The position numbers and the translations under genes are program-made. The notes under the pieces are model-generated. The model was given only the letters and a program-made list of their open reading frames with translations, had not been told where the DNA came from and made no database searches. Positions 23,095-34,994 of a stretch of 64,000 nt of DNA are shown here, piece after piece (the stretch's first letter is position 1; every line of letters starts with the position of its first letter). Source of the DNA: Medicago truncatula. Its lineage: Eukaryota; Streptophyta; Magnoliopsida; Fabales; Fabaceae. The DNA lies in NCBI RefSeq assembly GCF_003473485.1, contig NC_053042.1:51981762-52045761 (forward strand), read 5' to 3'.

Positions 23095-25108
23095 TCAACA
23101 TCCAAAATCATACGGAACAAGTCCTTTCAGTTCCGGACCACTGAGTCTGTTATTTTCAAAACTGAAAAAGGAAAAGGACAATTTGTATTTAAATTGCTAT
23201 AGTTTCAATATTTATGAATATTTGTGTCATCATACGAGTACATTTGTTATGCATTCAAAGGCAAAGTTGTTGTACCTTTTTATTGGGAAGGATCCAAAGT
23301 TGCCATCTACTGGTATTGTTCCACAAAGGTCATTATTAGAAACATCACTGCAAATTTAAAATTTATAATCAGATGAAAAGAAAATTAAGAAAAACACTCT
23401 GAAAATTGAACTTAGATATTTGAATCCCTTCTTCACATTCTCTAAATATTAAAAGAAACTCACAAGACTTCGAGATGAGTGAGACGAGTGAGTTCTCTTG
23501 GGATAGATCCTGTCAAGTTGTTGTTGTTCAGCCGCCTGATGCATTAATTCAAATCAGTGAATGAATCCGGAACAAATTTATAGCTAAAGTTGAAAAAATT
23601 GACGAAAAAACAAGAAAAGTTTTTGGCAAATTAACGTAAACATACTTACAAGAATCTTAATGACTTCAACTTGCCAAATGACTTTGGGATTTTCCCCTCC
23701 AACTTGTTATAATACAAATCCATGCTAATAAGTTCTTTCAATTTTCCAAGTTCCTTAGGAATCTTTCCTCTCAAGTCATTCCCATACAACTCCCTGAAAT
23801 TTATAATTTTAGAATCAACAATAGTTCATAATTTTGTACTCTTAGTCCTAATCCTGGCAGGAAAATATTGGGTACTTGTACAAAATAAAATTCCTAAAAT
23901 TAGGTAGTTGGAAGGAAATTCAATGAAACACTGAGACAAAATACGGACACCAGACATTAAGGATCGTAATAATTTGAGAAAATGAAATAATTGAATGTAA
24001 TAACATATATTATCATTGTGTTAGTGAAGTGTATATGCTGCTGCATAGAGAGGGAATTCACACATACAGATACTGCAAATGGTGTAGGTGGCCAAGCTCT
24101 GAGCCTAGAGATCCAGAAAGACCAGCATTACCCAAGTCTCTGAAATACAAAGATGAGACAACTGATTAGAAAGCCCTAACAAACTTAATTACCCTACTAT
24201 AATAAAGAGACAAAAATAAAATTCTTGAAGAAACTAATAACCGAAAGAAAAGAAGAAAGGGAAGCCTTACAAGCGTGACACACGGTTGTTGGAGTCACAT
24301 GTAACATGAAACCAAGTACATGGATTAACCAATGTTGGGTCCCAGCTCTGAAGCACATTGTTGGGGTCAGAAAGACTGTTCCTAAAAACATGAAGAGCAT
24401 TCCCTACACAAACAACCAAAAACCACTTCATCTCAAAACTATATTTTTGAACTTAATCAAATTATGGAAGCCAAGTCAATTCTGTTTTCTAACCAATAAA
24501 AGACCAAAAGAAATTGGCAATATTCGAAGCACATGTATTTTCATCCCCAAAAAATATAAATTGAGCCAATGTTTAACTAACCGCTTATAACATAAATTTT
24601 TTTTTTTTTTTTTTTTTTTTTGTGGTAGTTAGAGATCCCCGAACTTTACATATATTATGCATTGTTCCTACGAATTGAGCTAAACTCATTATCATAAATG
24701 TTTATTATATAAGTGTTTATGCATGTTATTTATAACAACGCATAAAATAAAGTCAAATTGTATTTACATAAACTATTTTCATAAGTTTATCTGGAGAATT
24801 TATGAAAATAATAGCTGAAAACGGATTATAGACATGTTATAAGCAAACAGTTCTAAAAATGTTTATGTGAGTAGATAAACTCAAAACGATCTAAACACAA
24901 GAAGTATGTGAATATAAGTTCTCCAATTCCTCTTAGAATAGTATTAAAGAAATATAATTGACTTGACTTTACAAGAACACGCTATTGGAAAACAAAGAAG
25001 TTTAGAGATGAACTTGTAAGACATACCTTCGGAGTTGGCTGTGATGGTTTGGAAGGGAAACTGGAGAAGAAGGATAAATAAGACAGAGAAGGGAATGGAA
25101 GGTGCCAT
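23095..25108 (-). CDS. small secreted LRR protein, SERK-like ectodomain, 7 exons
   Basis: Extracellular leucine-rich-repeat protein without kinase, like the Arabidopsis At5g21090 group and similar to SERK/BAK1 ectodomains. Exons on the minus strand: 25108-25027, 24403-24271, 24139-24068, 23793-23650, 23535-23464, 23347-23276 and 23161-23095, 642 nt and 213 residues. Residues 1-27 are a signal peptide ([19 protein letters not shown]). The LRR N-cap has the block [18 protein letters not shown]. Five repeats of 24 residues follow, each coded by 72 nt, with exon 4 holding two; examples are [20 protein letters not shown] and [20 protein letters not shown]. The end, [13 protein letters not shown] then [12 protein letters not shown], is typical of the family and stops at Cys-TGA. 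Roles in defence or hormone signalling are known for homologues; none is shown here. Confidence 0.92.
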
Positions 25109-25336
25109 TTTTGTCATATGTGTGAGCAAATCTTTGGGTGTGTGATAAAGCTAAAAAAAAGGATAGACAAAGAAGAAGGGAAAGAAGAAAGGAAAACACT
25201 TGGAAAGAGGAAGAAAGACTAACGAAGAGAGAGGGGTTGAACCAAATGGCAGTAGTTGAAAAAAGAAGGATGAGACATGATCATTGATCTCTATTTGTAT
25301 GGTAAATGGAACTAAAAATGACCAACATTTAATTTA

Positions 25337-25702
25337 GGTCAAATGCATCTGGATATCTTTAATTTTTTTGTTTTTTTAGAGTGGTCCTTTAAATTTCAAA
25401 AGTCTTAAACAAGTCTTTTTAGTCTCGCATTGTATATAGCATAGTTGGTAATTGCTTCCTTGAACTCATCTTTGGTACTAAATCTGGCTCCTAACACCCA
25501 CTTAAAATCAGTCATCTTTTTAGGCATTACAAATGGTGGATAATGTTCTTTGTTGCTATCATCTGAATCATCACCATCATCCTCTAAAATGACTTGTTTG
25601 AAGCAATTCAAAAACTAAAAGGACTTGTTTGAGACAATTGAAACTTAAAGACCACTTTGAAAAAAACAAAAAAACTTAAATAACCTTTAGATGCATTTGA
25701 CC
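25337..25702. mobile_element. short Mutator-like element carrying a MuDR fragment
   Basis: 366 bp with terminal inverted repeats of about 90 bp: left GGTCAAATGCATCTGGATAT and right, reversed, GGTCAAATGCATCTAAAGGT. Identical 9-bp duplication TTTAATTTA at 25328-25336 and 25703-25711. The middle holds a transposase N-terminal fragment in minus orientation. It sits about 230 bp above the LRR gene start, within its promoter region. Confidence 0.85.
25411..25611 (-). pseudogene. MuDR transposase N-terminal fragment
   Basis: The minus-strand frame reads EDDGDDSDDSNKEHYPPF, then MTDFKWVLGARFSTKDEFKE and AITNYAIYNAR, the start of the plant MuDR domain with its acidic leader. The rest of the domain, the catalytic core and the zinc fingers are absent. 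It cannot encode an active transposase. Confidence 0.75.
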
Positions 25703-25762
25703 TTTAATTTAAATCAACTTGACATTATTGTGAGATAGTCTTACACACATACAAATAAAATT

Positions 25763-26082
25763 TGGCATAATAGCAGTTTTAGCACTAACTTTTCCAAAGT
25801 TGCGATTTTGGTCCCCTAAGGAAAAAAAAAACTACACAATCGCCCCATAAATTTTGCATCTATGACAGTTTTGACCCCCAAGGTCAATTTTGACTCTATC
25901 AACGCTGACGTGGCATCCTAAGTGAGGTGCCACGTGTTATTTTTTATTACCAAAAATTGGCCTTGAGTAAGGCCAAAACTGCTACAGTTGCAAAACTTAG
26001 GGGGCGGCTTTGTAATTTTTTTTCTCATTGAGTCAAAATAGCAACTTTGTGAAAGTTAGGGACGAAAACTGCTATTAAGCCA
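25763..26082. mobile_element. MITE with central ACGT (G-box-like) motifs, copy 1
   Basis: Ends TGGCATAATAGCAGTTTT and, reversed, TGGCTTAATAGCAGTTTT. Flanked by TAAAATT (25756-25762 and 26083-26089). The centre has CTGACGTGGCA and GTGCCACGTG facing each other. A diverged relative is at 39226-39536. Confidence 0.65.
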
Positions 26083-26185
26083 TAAAATTATTTAAAAAGG
26101 TAGGAAAAAAAATTATTTAAACACACAGAAAAATTAAAAGATAAATAAATTAGTCACAACATTATATCATTTTATCTTTTAAAAA

Positions 26186-26607
26186 GGGTAATGTTACCTG
26201 GTGCCTTCGGGGCACTGATTAATGAATTAATTAAGTAATGTCCCATGGACACGAGTTAACATAACTCTTACAAAAATGTACTACCTCCGTTTCAAAATGA
26301 GTGTCGCTTTAGCCAATTGCACACATATTAAGAAATGGAATGAATCATTAGACATAAGACTTTTACTAAATTGCCCTTACTTTATAAAAGAAAGACAAAC
26401 TTAAAGTTGCATCGAAATTGTGTGAGAGATAAATTGGAGAGAGTAAAGTTGAAAGAAAAAATTAAATTTGTATTGAAAATATAAAGTAACATTTATTTTA
26501 AAACAATTTTTTTATTAAAATAACACACATTTTAAAACGGATAAAGTATTTGTATAAATGTTCATTAACCAGAATCCCAGGAACAAGGCACTGGTTAACC
26601 TAGCCCT
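26186..26607. mobile_element. MITE with GGTAATGTTACCTGGTGCC ends, interrupted
   Basis: Left end AGGGTAATGTTACCTGGTGCC and right end, reversed, AGGGCTAGGTTAACCAGTGCC form an imperfect terminal repeat. Flanks TTTTAAAAA and TTCAAAAAA could be a degraded 9-bp duplication. A Stowaway-like element sits inside (26281-26546). Confidence 0.55.
26281..26546. mobile_element. degenerate Stowaway-type MITE, nested
   Basis: Left end CTACCTCCGTTTCAAAATG, right end, reversed, CTTTATCCGTTTTAAAATG, with TA on both sides. It lies within the larger MITE at 26186-26607. Confidence 0.7.
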
Positions 26608-28060
26608 TCAAAAAAAGTATTTGTATAATAAGTGTTCTTTACGCGAATATTTCTTCATCATTGTTCTCAAATTCTCACTTACCATAGAATTAGTCAGACT
26701 TTTGAATTATTTTTAAAATCAATTTGAATATGATTACCACTTCATCCTAGTCAAAATGCTAAGAAAGGTGTTGGACATAATCATCTCTATCAACAACAAA
26801 AATGAAATTTTTCTTTACTAGTCAACAAAGAAAATGTTGAACCAGCAATTATCGTGAGGTTTTTAATTAAAGGTGTCACATCGTGTTGAATCCAAATCAA
26901 TATTTTATATAAAATAAAAAATTGAAATTAAAAATCAGAAATTATTAATTTAATTGAGAGAAGATTTTTCTGTTCCGCTAGTCAACAATAAAAATGTTGA
27001 AGTCGTCGTGATGTACATATAAGAGTCATACACATGTACAATTTTCTTAAATTTGACTAGAGAGCGGTCCTTTCCACTACCAAAAAAAGAGAGCGGTCCT
27101 TTCTTCGAATATTTGTAGGATTTGGGCAGAAAAACGTTTAGAGTAAGTTCTCAAAACAAAAACTTATCAAAAGTTAAAATACAGTATATATTTTGAGCAA
27201 AATCACAGTAACTTACGATCTTTTTGACAATGGTACTGCCATTGCAATTAGAATGAGTCCCACCAAAAACTTCCTCTTTTTAATTGATTTTATTTAGTTT
27301 TTTACCAGATTTTTAATTGATTTTATAAAACTAACTTTAGTTAAAAGTGAGTTCTTGTTCTAAAAAAGTAATGTAAAGTTTTAGATACAAGTTTAGTTGG
27401 ATTTGTCAAAAAAAAAATTAAGTTTAGTTGGATGCCAATACCCCCGTAGGAAACCCATTTAAAATACTATTTTAATTTTAATTAAAATAAAATACAAATA
27501 TATGTCATAAGTTCATAACACTGAATAATTAAAGGATAATTACATACCTACCCATTGTGTTTACCGATAAGTAAATAAGGATTCATTACTTAGTTGAGTA
27601 ACAAAAACAGAGAAAACAATTTTTTTTTGTATCAAACAGCAATTCAACTAAGTTTCAGATAACTATTTAAATTTTTTTACTATAAAACAACAAATATAGT
27701 AAATAAATTCTGCAAGGATTTGAAGATCAAGGTTGTTTATATTTCAATTTTTTTTTTAGAGGATCACATATAGGATAATCAATATCAAAAGGCAATATAT
27801 ATAGAACGATTCTTAATTCTACAAATAAACTAAATGCACAAAAAAGTGTCATATAATAATTTCTAAAGTGAATAGATAGCTTCCTATACAATTTTTCTTT
27901 TAAATTATTTTTTTCAAGTTATCCGTGTAATATGCTGGTCGAATATAGTTTTCATTATAAAGGAAAAAAAATCACATAAAGGGTATATCAAACAAACGAA
28001 AACCAAGTTTGAGAGGGGCTAGTATAATGTGTCAACCAATATGCAACAAATTTTTTTTAT
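26608..28060. other. AT-rich intergenic sequence
   Basis: No gene seen. Only short local duplications are visible: AGAGCGGTCCTTTC twice near 27060-27105, and CTAGTCAACAA.GAAAATGTTGAA-like blocks at about 26818 and 26978. Confidence 0.4.
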
Positions 28061-28219
28061 TTTCTGTTCTAATTGAGAACAAATATTAAGCTGATATTTG
28101 TAACATTTTGGACTCTGTAACACTTTGTATCTTGTAGTAGTTTCCTAGGCACACCTTGTGCTTGGAAAATGTTGTTGTTGTGTTAATATAATTCCATTTT
28201 GTTTTGTTCAAAAAAAAAA
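28061..28219 (+). mobile_element. possible LINE 3' end fragment
   Basis: TTTTGTTTTGTTCAAAAAAA with a preceding GT-rich tail (TTGTTGTTGTGTTAATATAA) resembles the 3' end of plant L1-type LINEs. The LINE at 57695-58624 ends in a similar TTGTTC-poly(A). No coding part is left. Confidence 0.4.
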
Positions 28220-28303
28220 AACAACATTTACATATTCAATGGAACCAAATTTCTTGTTATCAACAAAGATGAGATAATCAATGTACTTGTTGTTATCAAC
28301 TTA

Positions 28304-31300
28304 TCATATTGCTTCCGTTGCTTGCATCCTTTCCTCAGCTTCAGCTTTAATCCATGCAGCCTTGAAAGAAAGACAAAGACAAGCAAATAGCACATAGTCA
28401 ATAACTTTGAGCAATTGTCATTTAAAATCAGAGAAGCAAAAAAAAGAAAAAACTTTGAAACGGGAACGCGAGAGTAAGAATCCGAAGTGTCAAACCAACA
28501 CTATACTAACCTTGTCTTGTTCAAGCTTGGAGACACTAGGCTTCATGGAGTTTCCTAAGCTCAGTCCTCCCCAGGCTTCTTCCAACTCTCTCTCCCTAGC
28601 CTTGCGTCGAGCCACAGAAAAACTAATTGGATTATCTTGCTGTTGAGCAGCAGCAGCCATCTTTTCCCTCTCAAGTCTGGGTTTATGTTTAACCAAAACT
28701 TGGTCCAGACCACCACCTTCTTCATTTGTCTGCAAACGGTCGTTTCGGAAACTTTTCTTAACTTCGCCCCATTCATCCCCGATATTGATTTTCTCCTTCT
28801 CCAGTCTAGATACGCGCTTAACCAAAACTTTATCCAAACTCTCACAATCTGCCACATTAGTTGCACCATGACTCTTTCTTTGTCTGTAGTTTTCAACCCG
28901 GCTTCCCTGTGATAAAACCTGCAACTTCTCTCTTTCCAATCTGTGTACTGGCTTTACCAAAACTTTATCCAAACTCTCACAATCTGCCACATTAGTTGCA
29001 CCATGACTCTTTCTTTGTCTGTAGTTTTCAACCCGGCTTCCCTGTGATAAAACCTGCAACTTCTCTCTTTCCAATCTGTGTACTGGCTTTACCAAAATCT
29101 TCTCCAACCCATCTTTGTTTTCCTCTATCATATTCAAATTTATATTTTCTTTTGTGTCTAATGCTTCACCAGAAGAAAAGGTCGATTTCAAACTTTTGTT
29201 CTCATTGGCTGTTCTCTTTCTGGCTTCATTAACTTCCTTTTCAAGCCTTGAGACATGTTTCACTAAGACCTTGTCTAAGCCTGGTACTTCTGTGTGATCT
29301 TTTTGGCCTCTAGGCATGCCACTTGATGCTCCTAGCATTTCCTTTGCTGACTTAATCTTTGCTTCATTGATCTCTTTCTCTAATTTTGAATAATTCTTCT
29401 TCACCAGAATACTTCCCAAATCAGGTATGCACTCCGATGGAGTTCCATCAACAGATTTACAAGAGCTACCCTTACCTAATTTTGTTTCATTCGTATGGTT
29501 TTTCTTGGCTTCACAAACCTCTCTTTCAAGTCTTGTCATATGCTTAACTAAAAATTTATCTAGGCTTGGTAATTCGAACTCACCTTCCTTTCTTGATGTT
29601 CCATCCAAGGCTGACTTTCGCAATCCCAATGACGACATTCTTCTTGATGGAAAATTAATTGCTGGATTAAGCTGCTTGGTATTTTGCACTTCAGCCAGGG
29701 CAGCATTTAAACCATAAGTTGCAACTATAGTTGCCAGAGAAGAAAGTTCATCTTCTTGCAAGCATTTTAACCGCTCAATCATCATATCCACAAGTTTTAT
29801 TCTATTTTCAAGAGACTGTCTCTTCCTACTTTTCCTCTCAATAATCCCTGGAAATGATATTTTGGAAGCCAAGTCTTCGGACTTAAGTTCACTTGTCTGG
29901 GACACTGGATCTAACTCAGACTCAGATTCATTCTCTGAGGAGAGCTCAGTTAAGTCCTGATGATTTTCATCTGTATCAGGGTGTTCACTAATTTTTTTCA
30001 GCAGTTCTTTGAATTCATCTTTACTAAATGAAGGGCGTGTTGCAAGCTTGGTAAACGCAGTTTTGACTGCAGCAGCGACTTCTTTGTCTACATCAAAGGC
30101 AGTTTCAAAAGATGCAGTAAATGTATGCGTAGATGATCCTTCTCCATTAATAGAGGGTGTCTCTATTTGACAATGCTTCTTTGGACAATCAGGCAAGTCA
30201 AACATAATAACACCCATAGCCTCAGCTGCCTCGAAAGCTTCAGTTGCACTTTTCTCTGCCTTTAATAGTTGAGCTTCTGCTTCATCACTAGGAATCCTGA
30301 AAACATCAATAAAATTGTCAGTTTTCAGTTTTCACTTCTGATTACAAATTTGTCACATAATTTTTAATTGGTTTCCAAGATTTGTAAATCATTTTCTTTA
30401 ATTAAACCGTCAACTAATGTCCAGCCTATTTTATTTGCATAAAGCTTTACCTCGCGGCACGTAAAATTCGGCACCAAGATGCCTCCACCAAAGCAGCTCT
30501 TCGAGCCTCCATTGCCTTGTGTGCTGCTTCTCTAGCTGCCATTTTCTCCCTCAATACTCTTGAATAATGCGGGTTAGAATTACCAAGAGTCTGATCAAGT
30601 GTCAAATTCACTCCATCTACTTCCTGAATATGAGAAATGTATATCAGCATTTGAATTCACAAATCAGAACCAATATACTAACTACAACTAGAATATGAAC
30701 AGTTTATGACTAAACCTGAAGCATCTTAATTTTCCTCTCCAAGAAGGAATCCACTTTTTTGCGTGGAAACCAGTTAATCGGAGAAGTTTTGCGGCGTGGA
30801 GGTTTCCTGATTTGTGACGATATCTTTTTCAAACCACTTGATGTAGATTGACCTAATTCCTTTGCCAATTTATTCTGCACAATTCAATAAAACACACTCA
30901 AAATTATTATTGCTTGAGCAAAAGCAAAACTGTTTATCTACATAATAAACCATCAATTTAGTCTCTAAACTATCAACATCTCTCCAATTTAGCTTTATAA
31001 TTATAACAAGTAATCTCTAAGGTATATCACTAAATTAATGGTTAACTGTTATGTATATTACATTTTTTTTTCGCAGAAAAAAAATCATAGAAAATCTATA
31101 ACAAACTATGATCTATATCTGGATTCAGTGAACAATTGAGAGTCATCAATTTAGGGTTATGAATCAGTAAACAAGGAATGCAAAAAAAAAATCATAAAAA
31201 TTGATATTTAAGGAACGGTGGAATGGTAGGGTTACCTTTCCGATCTTGGATCTGACGGAGGAGGTAGGAGAACGAGGAAGAGGAGGAGAATCGGAATCGG

Positions 31301-31343
31301 GGGAGTGATTCGTTGACGGAGAATTGCACGCAAATTCATCCAT
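28304..31343 (-). CDS. plant protein of unknown function with VLVK..RLE(R/K)E repeats, 5 exons
   Basis: I do not recognise a characterised family with confidence; a plant group sometimes labelled centrosomal CEP135-like may be the match. Exons: 31343-31236, 30874-30716, 30623-30451, 30296-28511 and 28360-28304, 2283 nt and 760 residues, all phases consistent. The N-terminus is Ser/Pro-rich (MDEFACNSPS), followed by a basic stretch (RKPPRRKTSPINWFPRKKVD) and Ala/Glu/Arg-rich helices. Residues about 430 onward repeat LDKVLVKHVSRLEKE at least eight times at spacings of 35-50, separated by charged linkers and coiled-coil-like helices. The end AAWIKAEAEERMQATEAI is helical. Two of the repeats are an exact 45-residue duplication. 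No signal peptide or membrane segment. The ATG at 31343 is used because the longer frame begins at TTG. Function unknown; a cytoskeletal or scaffold role is only a guess. Confidence 0.85.
28821..29097 (-). repeat. perfect 135-bp in-frame tandem duplication
   Basis: Bases 28821-28955 are repeated exactly at 28956-29090, with seven more bases matching after that. The unit is 45 codons and covers one VLVKPVHRLEREK motif with its linker. Identity without a single silent change points to a very recent event, or to an assembly artefact. Confidence 0.92.
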
Positions 31344-31717
31344 GACTGACAATTTTGATTGCTTCTGAAATAAACGAAAGATTGAAGAACACGAAAATGA
31401 TTATGTGTTGGATTTTGAGATTTGAGAATGAAGAGAACGATGGATTTACGCAGACAGAGTAACTGAGAAACTTTGGCTATATTGATGAAATGAGAATTCG
31501 AATAATAGCCGTTACATTACATTTCAGACAACGGCTATTTCCTTTTATTAATATTTTTATTTTCATGTATTTATTATTGAAATTATTTATTTAAATTTGA
31601 AGTTGTAGTAAAAAAATTAAGTGTTTAATATTTAAATTTAAAGTATAAACAAATCACAGTGAATTTGTGAATTTAAAAGTAACTTTAAACACAACCAAGG
31701 TTATTGAAGGTACGACA

Positions 31718-31902
31718 CTTATAATGATATTTGTACAATTATTTTTTAACAATTTTTAGATAATTTTCTCTCTCATACTCACATTATATTTTTACTCTCT
31801 CTCTTCCTTTTTCTCTCTCCATTGTTTTTGACCAATGAGAAGAGAGAAAAAGGAGGTTGTCATTGAAGTTGTTAGCAAATGGTTGTTAAAATATCACTGC
31901 TC
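31718..31902. mobile_element. TGATATTTG(A/T)ACAA MITE family, copy 1
   Basis: Ends around ATAATGATATTTGTACAA and, reversed, GAGCAGTGATATTTTAACAACC. The middle has CTCTCATACTCACATTAT and TTTTTGACCAATGAG blocks shared with the other copies at 32165, 32463 and 42847. Its target duplication is not clear. Confidence 0.65.
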
Positions 31903-32164
31903 TTGATTGTCAGTGTAATTTTTTTTTTTTTATAGTTATAGTATATATAAATTAAATTCTTATATTTAAAATTCAATTGTTTAAACAAAGTTAAACTTTT
32001 GATCTAAACCTTCAAGGTTTCAATGAAAGAGATCTCTTTATAATCTAGATAATCAAATGATTTAAAGATAACATTTGAATATATTTTGAATTTGATTGAT
32101 CACTAAAATTGTAGGATGCAACAATCTAACAATCTAATCTCTTACATTATCAATATTTTAAAAC
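31903..32164. other. AT-rich spacer between MITE copies
   Basis: No gene or repeat seen. Confidence 0.4.
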
Positions 32165-32335
32165 GAGTAGTGATATTTGAACAACTCATTTTAGACAACT
32201 TATGACAACTTGTTTTTTCTCTTTTTTTATTGGTCAAAAACAATGGAGGGAGAAAAAGAAAGAGAGAGAATAAGAGTATAATGTGAGTATGAGATAGAAA
32301 ATTGTCACAAAATGGTTGTACAAATATCATTTCTC
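32165..32335. mobile_element. TGATATTTG(A/T)ACAA MITE family, copy 2, 9-bp duplication
   Basis: 171 bp. Left end GAGTAGTGATATTTGAACAAC, right end, reversed, GAGAAATGATATTTGTACAAC. Identical TTTTAAAAC at 32156-32164 and 32336-32344. The 9-bp duplication marks the family as Mutator-type. Confidence 0.85.
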
Positions 32336-32462
32336 TTTTAAAACAGCCGAAATTATAAAATTGGGGAAAATCACTTAAAATTTCAAACAATCCATAATTT
32401 CAAAAATATTATTGGTAGTAGAAAAGAAAATGACGGGGGTAACACCCAAAGACAATATATAT

Positions 32463-32644
32463 GAAGAAATGATATTTGATAATCTATTTTGTGACAACTT
32501 TTGCAACAACTTTCTCTCTCATACTTACATTATTTTTTTACTTTATCTCTCTATTGCTTTGATTTTCGTACAAATACCAACTTTTTCTTTGTAAATTATG
32601 GTTGTCCAAAAGTTGTCAACCAAATGGTTGTTCAAATAACACTC

Positions 32645-32647
<3 letters not shown>
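32463..32647. mobile_element. TGATATTTG(A/T)ACAA MITE family, copy 3
   Basis: Left end GAAGAAATGATATTTGATAA, right end, reversed, GAGGAGTGTTATTTGAACAACC. Flanked on both sides by AT-alternating sequence, so the duplication cannot be read with certainty. The TA/TG microsatellite begins at the next base. Confidence 0.7.

Positions 32648-32730
<83 letters not shown>
32648..32730. repeat. (TA)n(TG)n compound microsatellite
   Basis: A TA run from 32648 to about 32702 passes directly into a TG run ending at 32730. It abuts MITE copy 3 and may derive from expansion of its AT-rich target site. Confidence 0.93.
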
Positions 32731-32734
<4 letters not shown>

Positions 32735-33259
32735 GTTTGTATAGAATTTTCAAATTTTGCTTTTTAGTCCTTCTAAACTTTTTCATGAAATTTCAGTCTT
32801 TTAAATTTTATCTGTCACATTTTTTTGTCTCTACTTTTAAGTAAACTTATGTGTATCCTTCGAAATTTTGTGTTATTTTGTATAGTTATCCTTAGTACAT
32901 TTAACAAATCTCACTTGCAAAAGTTTTTTTTAACAAAGAATGAATTAAATATGAACTTTTAAATTATAAGCGTTTAAAAATTTATATTTAATTCATGGAA
33001 AAAAAAATTGGTGGGAGAGATTCTTATAACATTCTAAACATTCATGTAAAATTTTATTTAAAAATGTGAACAATACACAAAAATTTACATAAAAGTGGGA
33101 ATCAAAAGTGATGATGGAAAATACTTGAGGGATAACAACTTAAAATTTTTAGAGAGACTAATAAGTAAAACATGATCGTTTTAGTGTATGTTTAGGGTGT
33201 GTTTGGATAGAGTTTTAAAAGAGAAATGAAAACTTACTTTTATTTTAAAATTACGAACT

Positions 33260-33263
<4 letters not shown>

Positions 33264-33305
<42 letters not shown>
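33264..33305. repeat. (AT)n microsatellite
   Basis: About 40 bases of alternating AT in AT-rich spacer. Confidence 0.9.
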
Positions 33306-33310
<5 letters not shown>

Positions 33311-33614
33311 TAAATTGAATCGAAGTACCAAACAATCATTTATCATGTTATTTCAACATTTTAAAAATATCAAATATATTTCAAAATATAGATTTAATCC
33401 TCCAGACTCATTCCCTCCAAAATCCTAATAAAAAAAACCTCTCAATACTCTCATGCTTCTTTTGCATGCTTAGATGGAAAGGAGGGGGGATTTTGGAAGG
33501 AAAAAAAATGAATAATCAAGTTGAATAAATAGAAGAATTTGAGAGGGGATAGTTTTGTGGTTGTTTTTATTTCATAATACAAAATTCTCCTAATTTAAGA
33601 AGACTCAAATTTTG

Positions 33615-33817
33615 GGGTGAAGATCATCTCCATTTGGCAAAATAAATGGAGATTTGCAAGTTGGAGAGAGATAGACAAAAAAAATAGATGGTGAGTCCTA
33701 CCACTAAGTGGGTCCACCATCATTAATTATATTTTATTTTTTTTCAAGATTTTATGTACCTTTATATCTCCAAATGGAAGAAATTGATAAACACATAAAT
33801 GGAGAGGATCTTAACCC
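33615..33817. mobile_element. MITE with GGGTTAAGATC ends and 9-bp duplication
   Basis: Left end GGGTGAAGATCATCTCCATTT, right end, reversed, GGGTTAAGATCCTCTCCATTT. Identical CAAATTTTG at 33606-33614 and 33818-33826. A further inverted pair (CTCCATTTGGC and CCAAATGG) lies inside. It may be nested in a wider degraded element between about 33190 (GGGTGTGTTTGGA) and 34010. Confidence 0.75.
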
Positions 33818-33826
33818 CAAATTTTG

Positions 33827-34994
33827 GAAGAAGATTATGGAGGGTTTATATAAATCCTTCAAATTCAATCCATGTTGTTATGACATCCTTAAAATAAAAA
33901 ATGCATTGATTATAAACATTAATTTAACATTTTCTAAAAAAATATCCTCTCAAAAAATGTAAAAGATTTCTCAATTTCCCCTATATTTCCCCTTCCTTTC
34001 AAACTCTCAAACAAATGTTAAATGCTAATTTTTAATAAGAATAATACTAAATTCCTCTCTCAAATAATATAACCCATTTGGTGTTCTCTAAAAAATCATC
34101 AATGGACTCCCATGCAGAAGAATAAAATCTCGGTTTGATAGGAACAAATTCTCTTATTCAAATTGAGGGACACTATCATTTCTTCCGTTTCCCCTTCTCC
34201 CTTTACTCAAAGTCCTCTCCTCCCTTCCAAACTTACAAAAGCCTTGATATCACAATCACAATAAAACTGTTGCAAAACCAATTTTGGCAAATCCACCGTA
34301 TTACCAAACAAGCATTTAGAGTGCATCGACCACTTGCACCAGCGTCATGGTTTGCTTCTTTTAATTTCATGAAAAAGATAGGAGCCTCTCATCATTTGCA
34401 ATTCTAGTCATATGTTTCGCCTACACCATATGAAATCCCTCCAAACAAAAAACCAAATTAATATGAAACTTATATGCTATTATAAAAATAACCAACCATG
34501 ACTGACAAAGTGACAAGGCATAGGAAAAGTGTAAAACGACCGTGATACCAGACATAATAGATAGAACATCATGAATACCACGGTGAGATTCCATCTACTA
34601 TATCACGATGACTATAAAACGATATTCGGAAGTGATGAAATTGGATTTCTCACCAAAAATGTGGTCAGGTTCAATATAAAAAGTTCACTCCATCTAAGGC
34701 AGATGGATGTTTTCATCAATAGCCAATTCTCACCTGTCAAAGTTCATTTTGAATTCTTGTAGATCTTATAATTTACCTAGATTTCAATGGGCAATTTCTA
34801 TGTAAAAATACAGGAAGGTTACATGAGGTAAACTTCAATGGTACATAATAGATAGTTACAGAAACTTCTTCAGAAGTTGAGTATGAAAATGAACTGTTGT
34901 GAAGATAATGAATTTCCAAGTTCTTTCAGTTCTCTTTTCAATCACCTCACACATAGCTTCTGAGGAAGCTACCATATCAGAGAAGAGACAAATT
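33827..34994. other. AT-rich spacer and FRS4-like 3' untranslated region
   Basis: No gene recognised. The last hundred or so bases before 34995 will be the 3' untranslated region of the FRS4-like gene. Confidence 0.4.

Noticed and set aside
28407-29717. Plus-strand frames of 60-96 residues
   Set aside because: All are antisense to the large fourth exon of the 28304-31343 gene.
32501-32844. Two open frames with long Ile-Tyr and Cys-Val runs
   Set aside because: They are translations of the TA/TG microsatellite.
33190-34018. An 830-bp hAT-type element with GGGTGTGTTTGGA ends
   Set aside because: Only weak similarity between the two ends and no clear duplication; only the inner MITE at 33615-33817 is supported.
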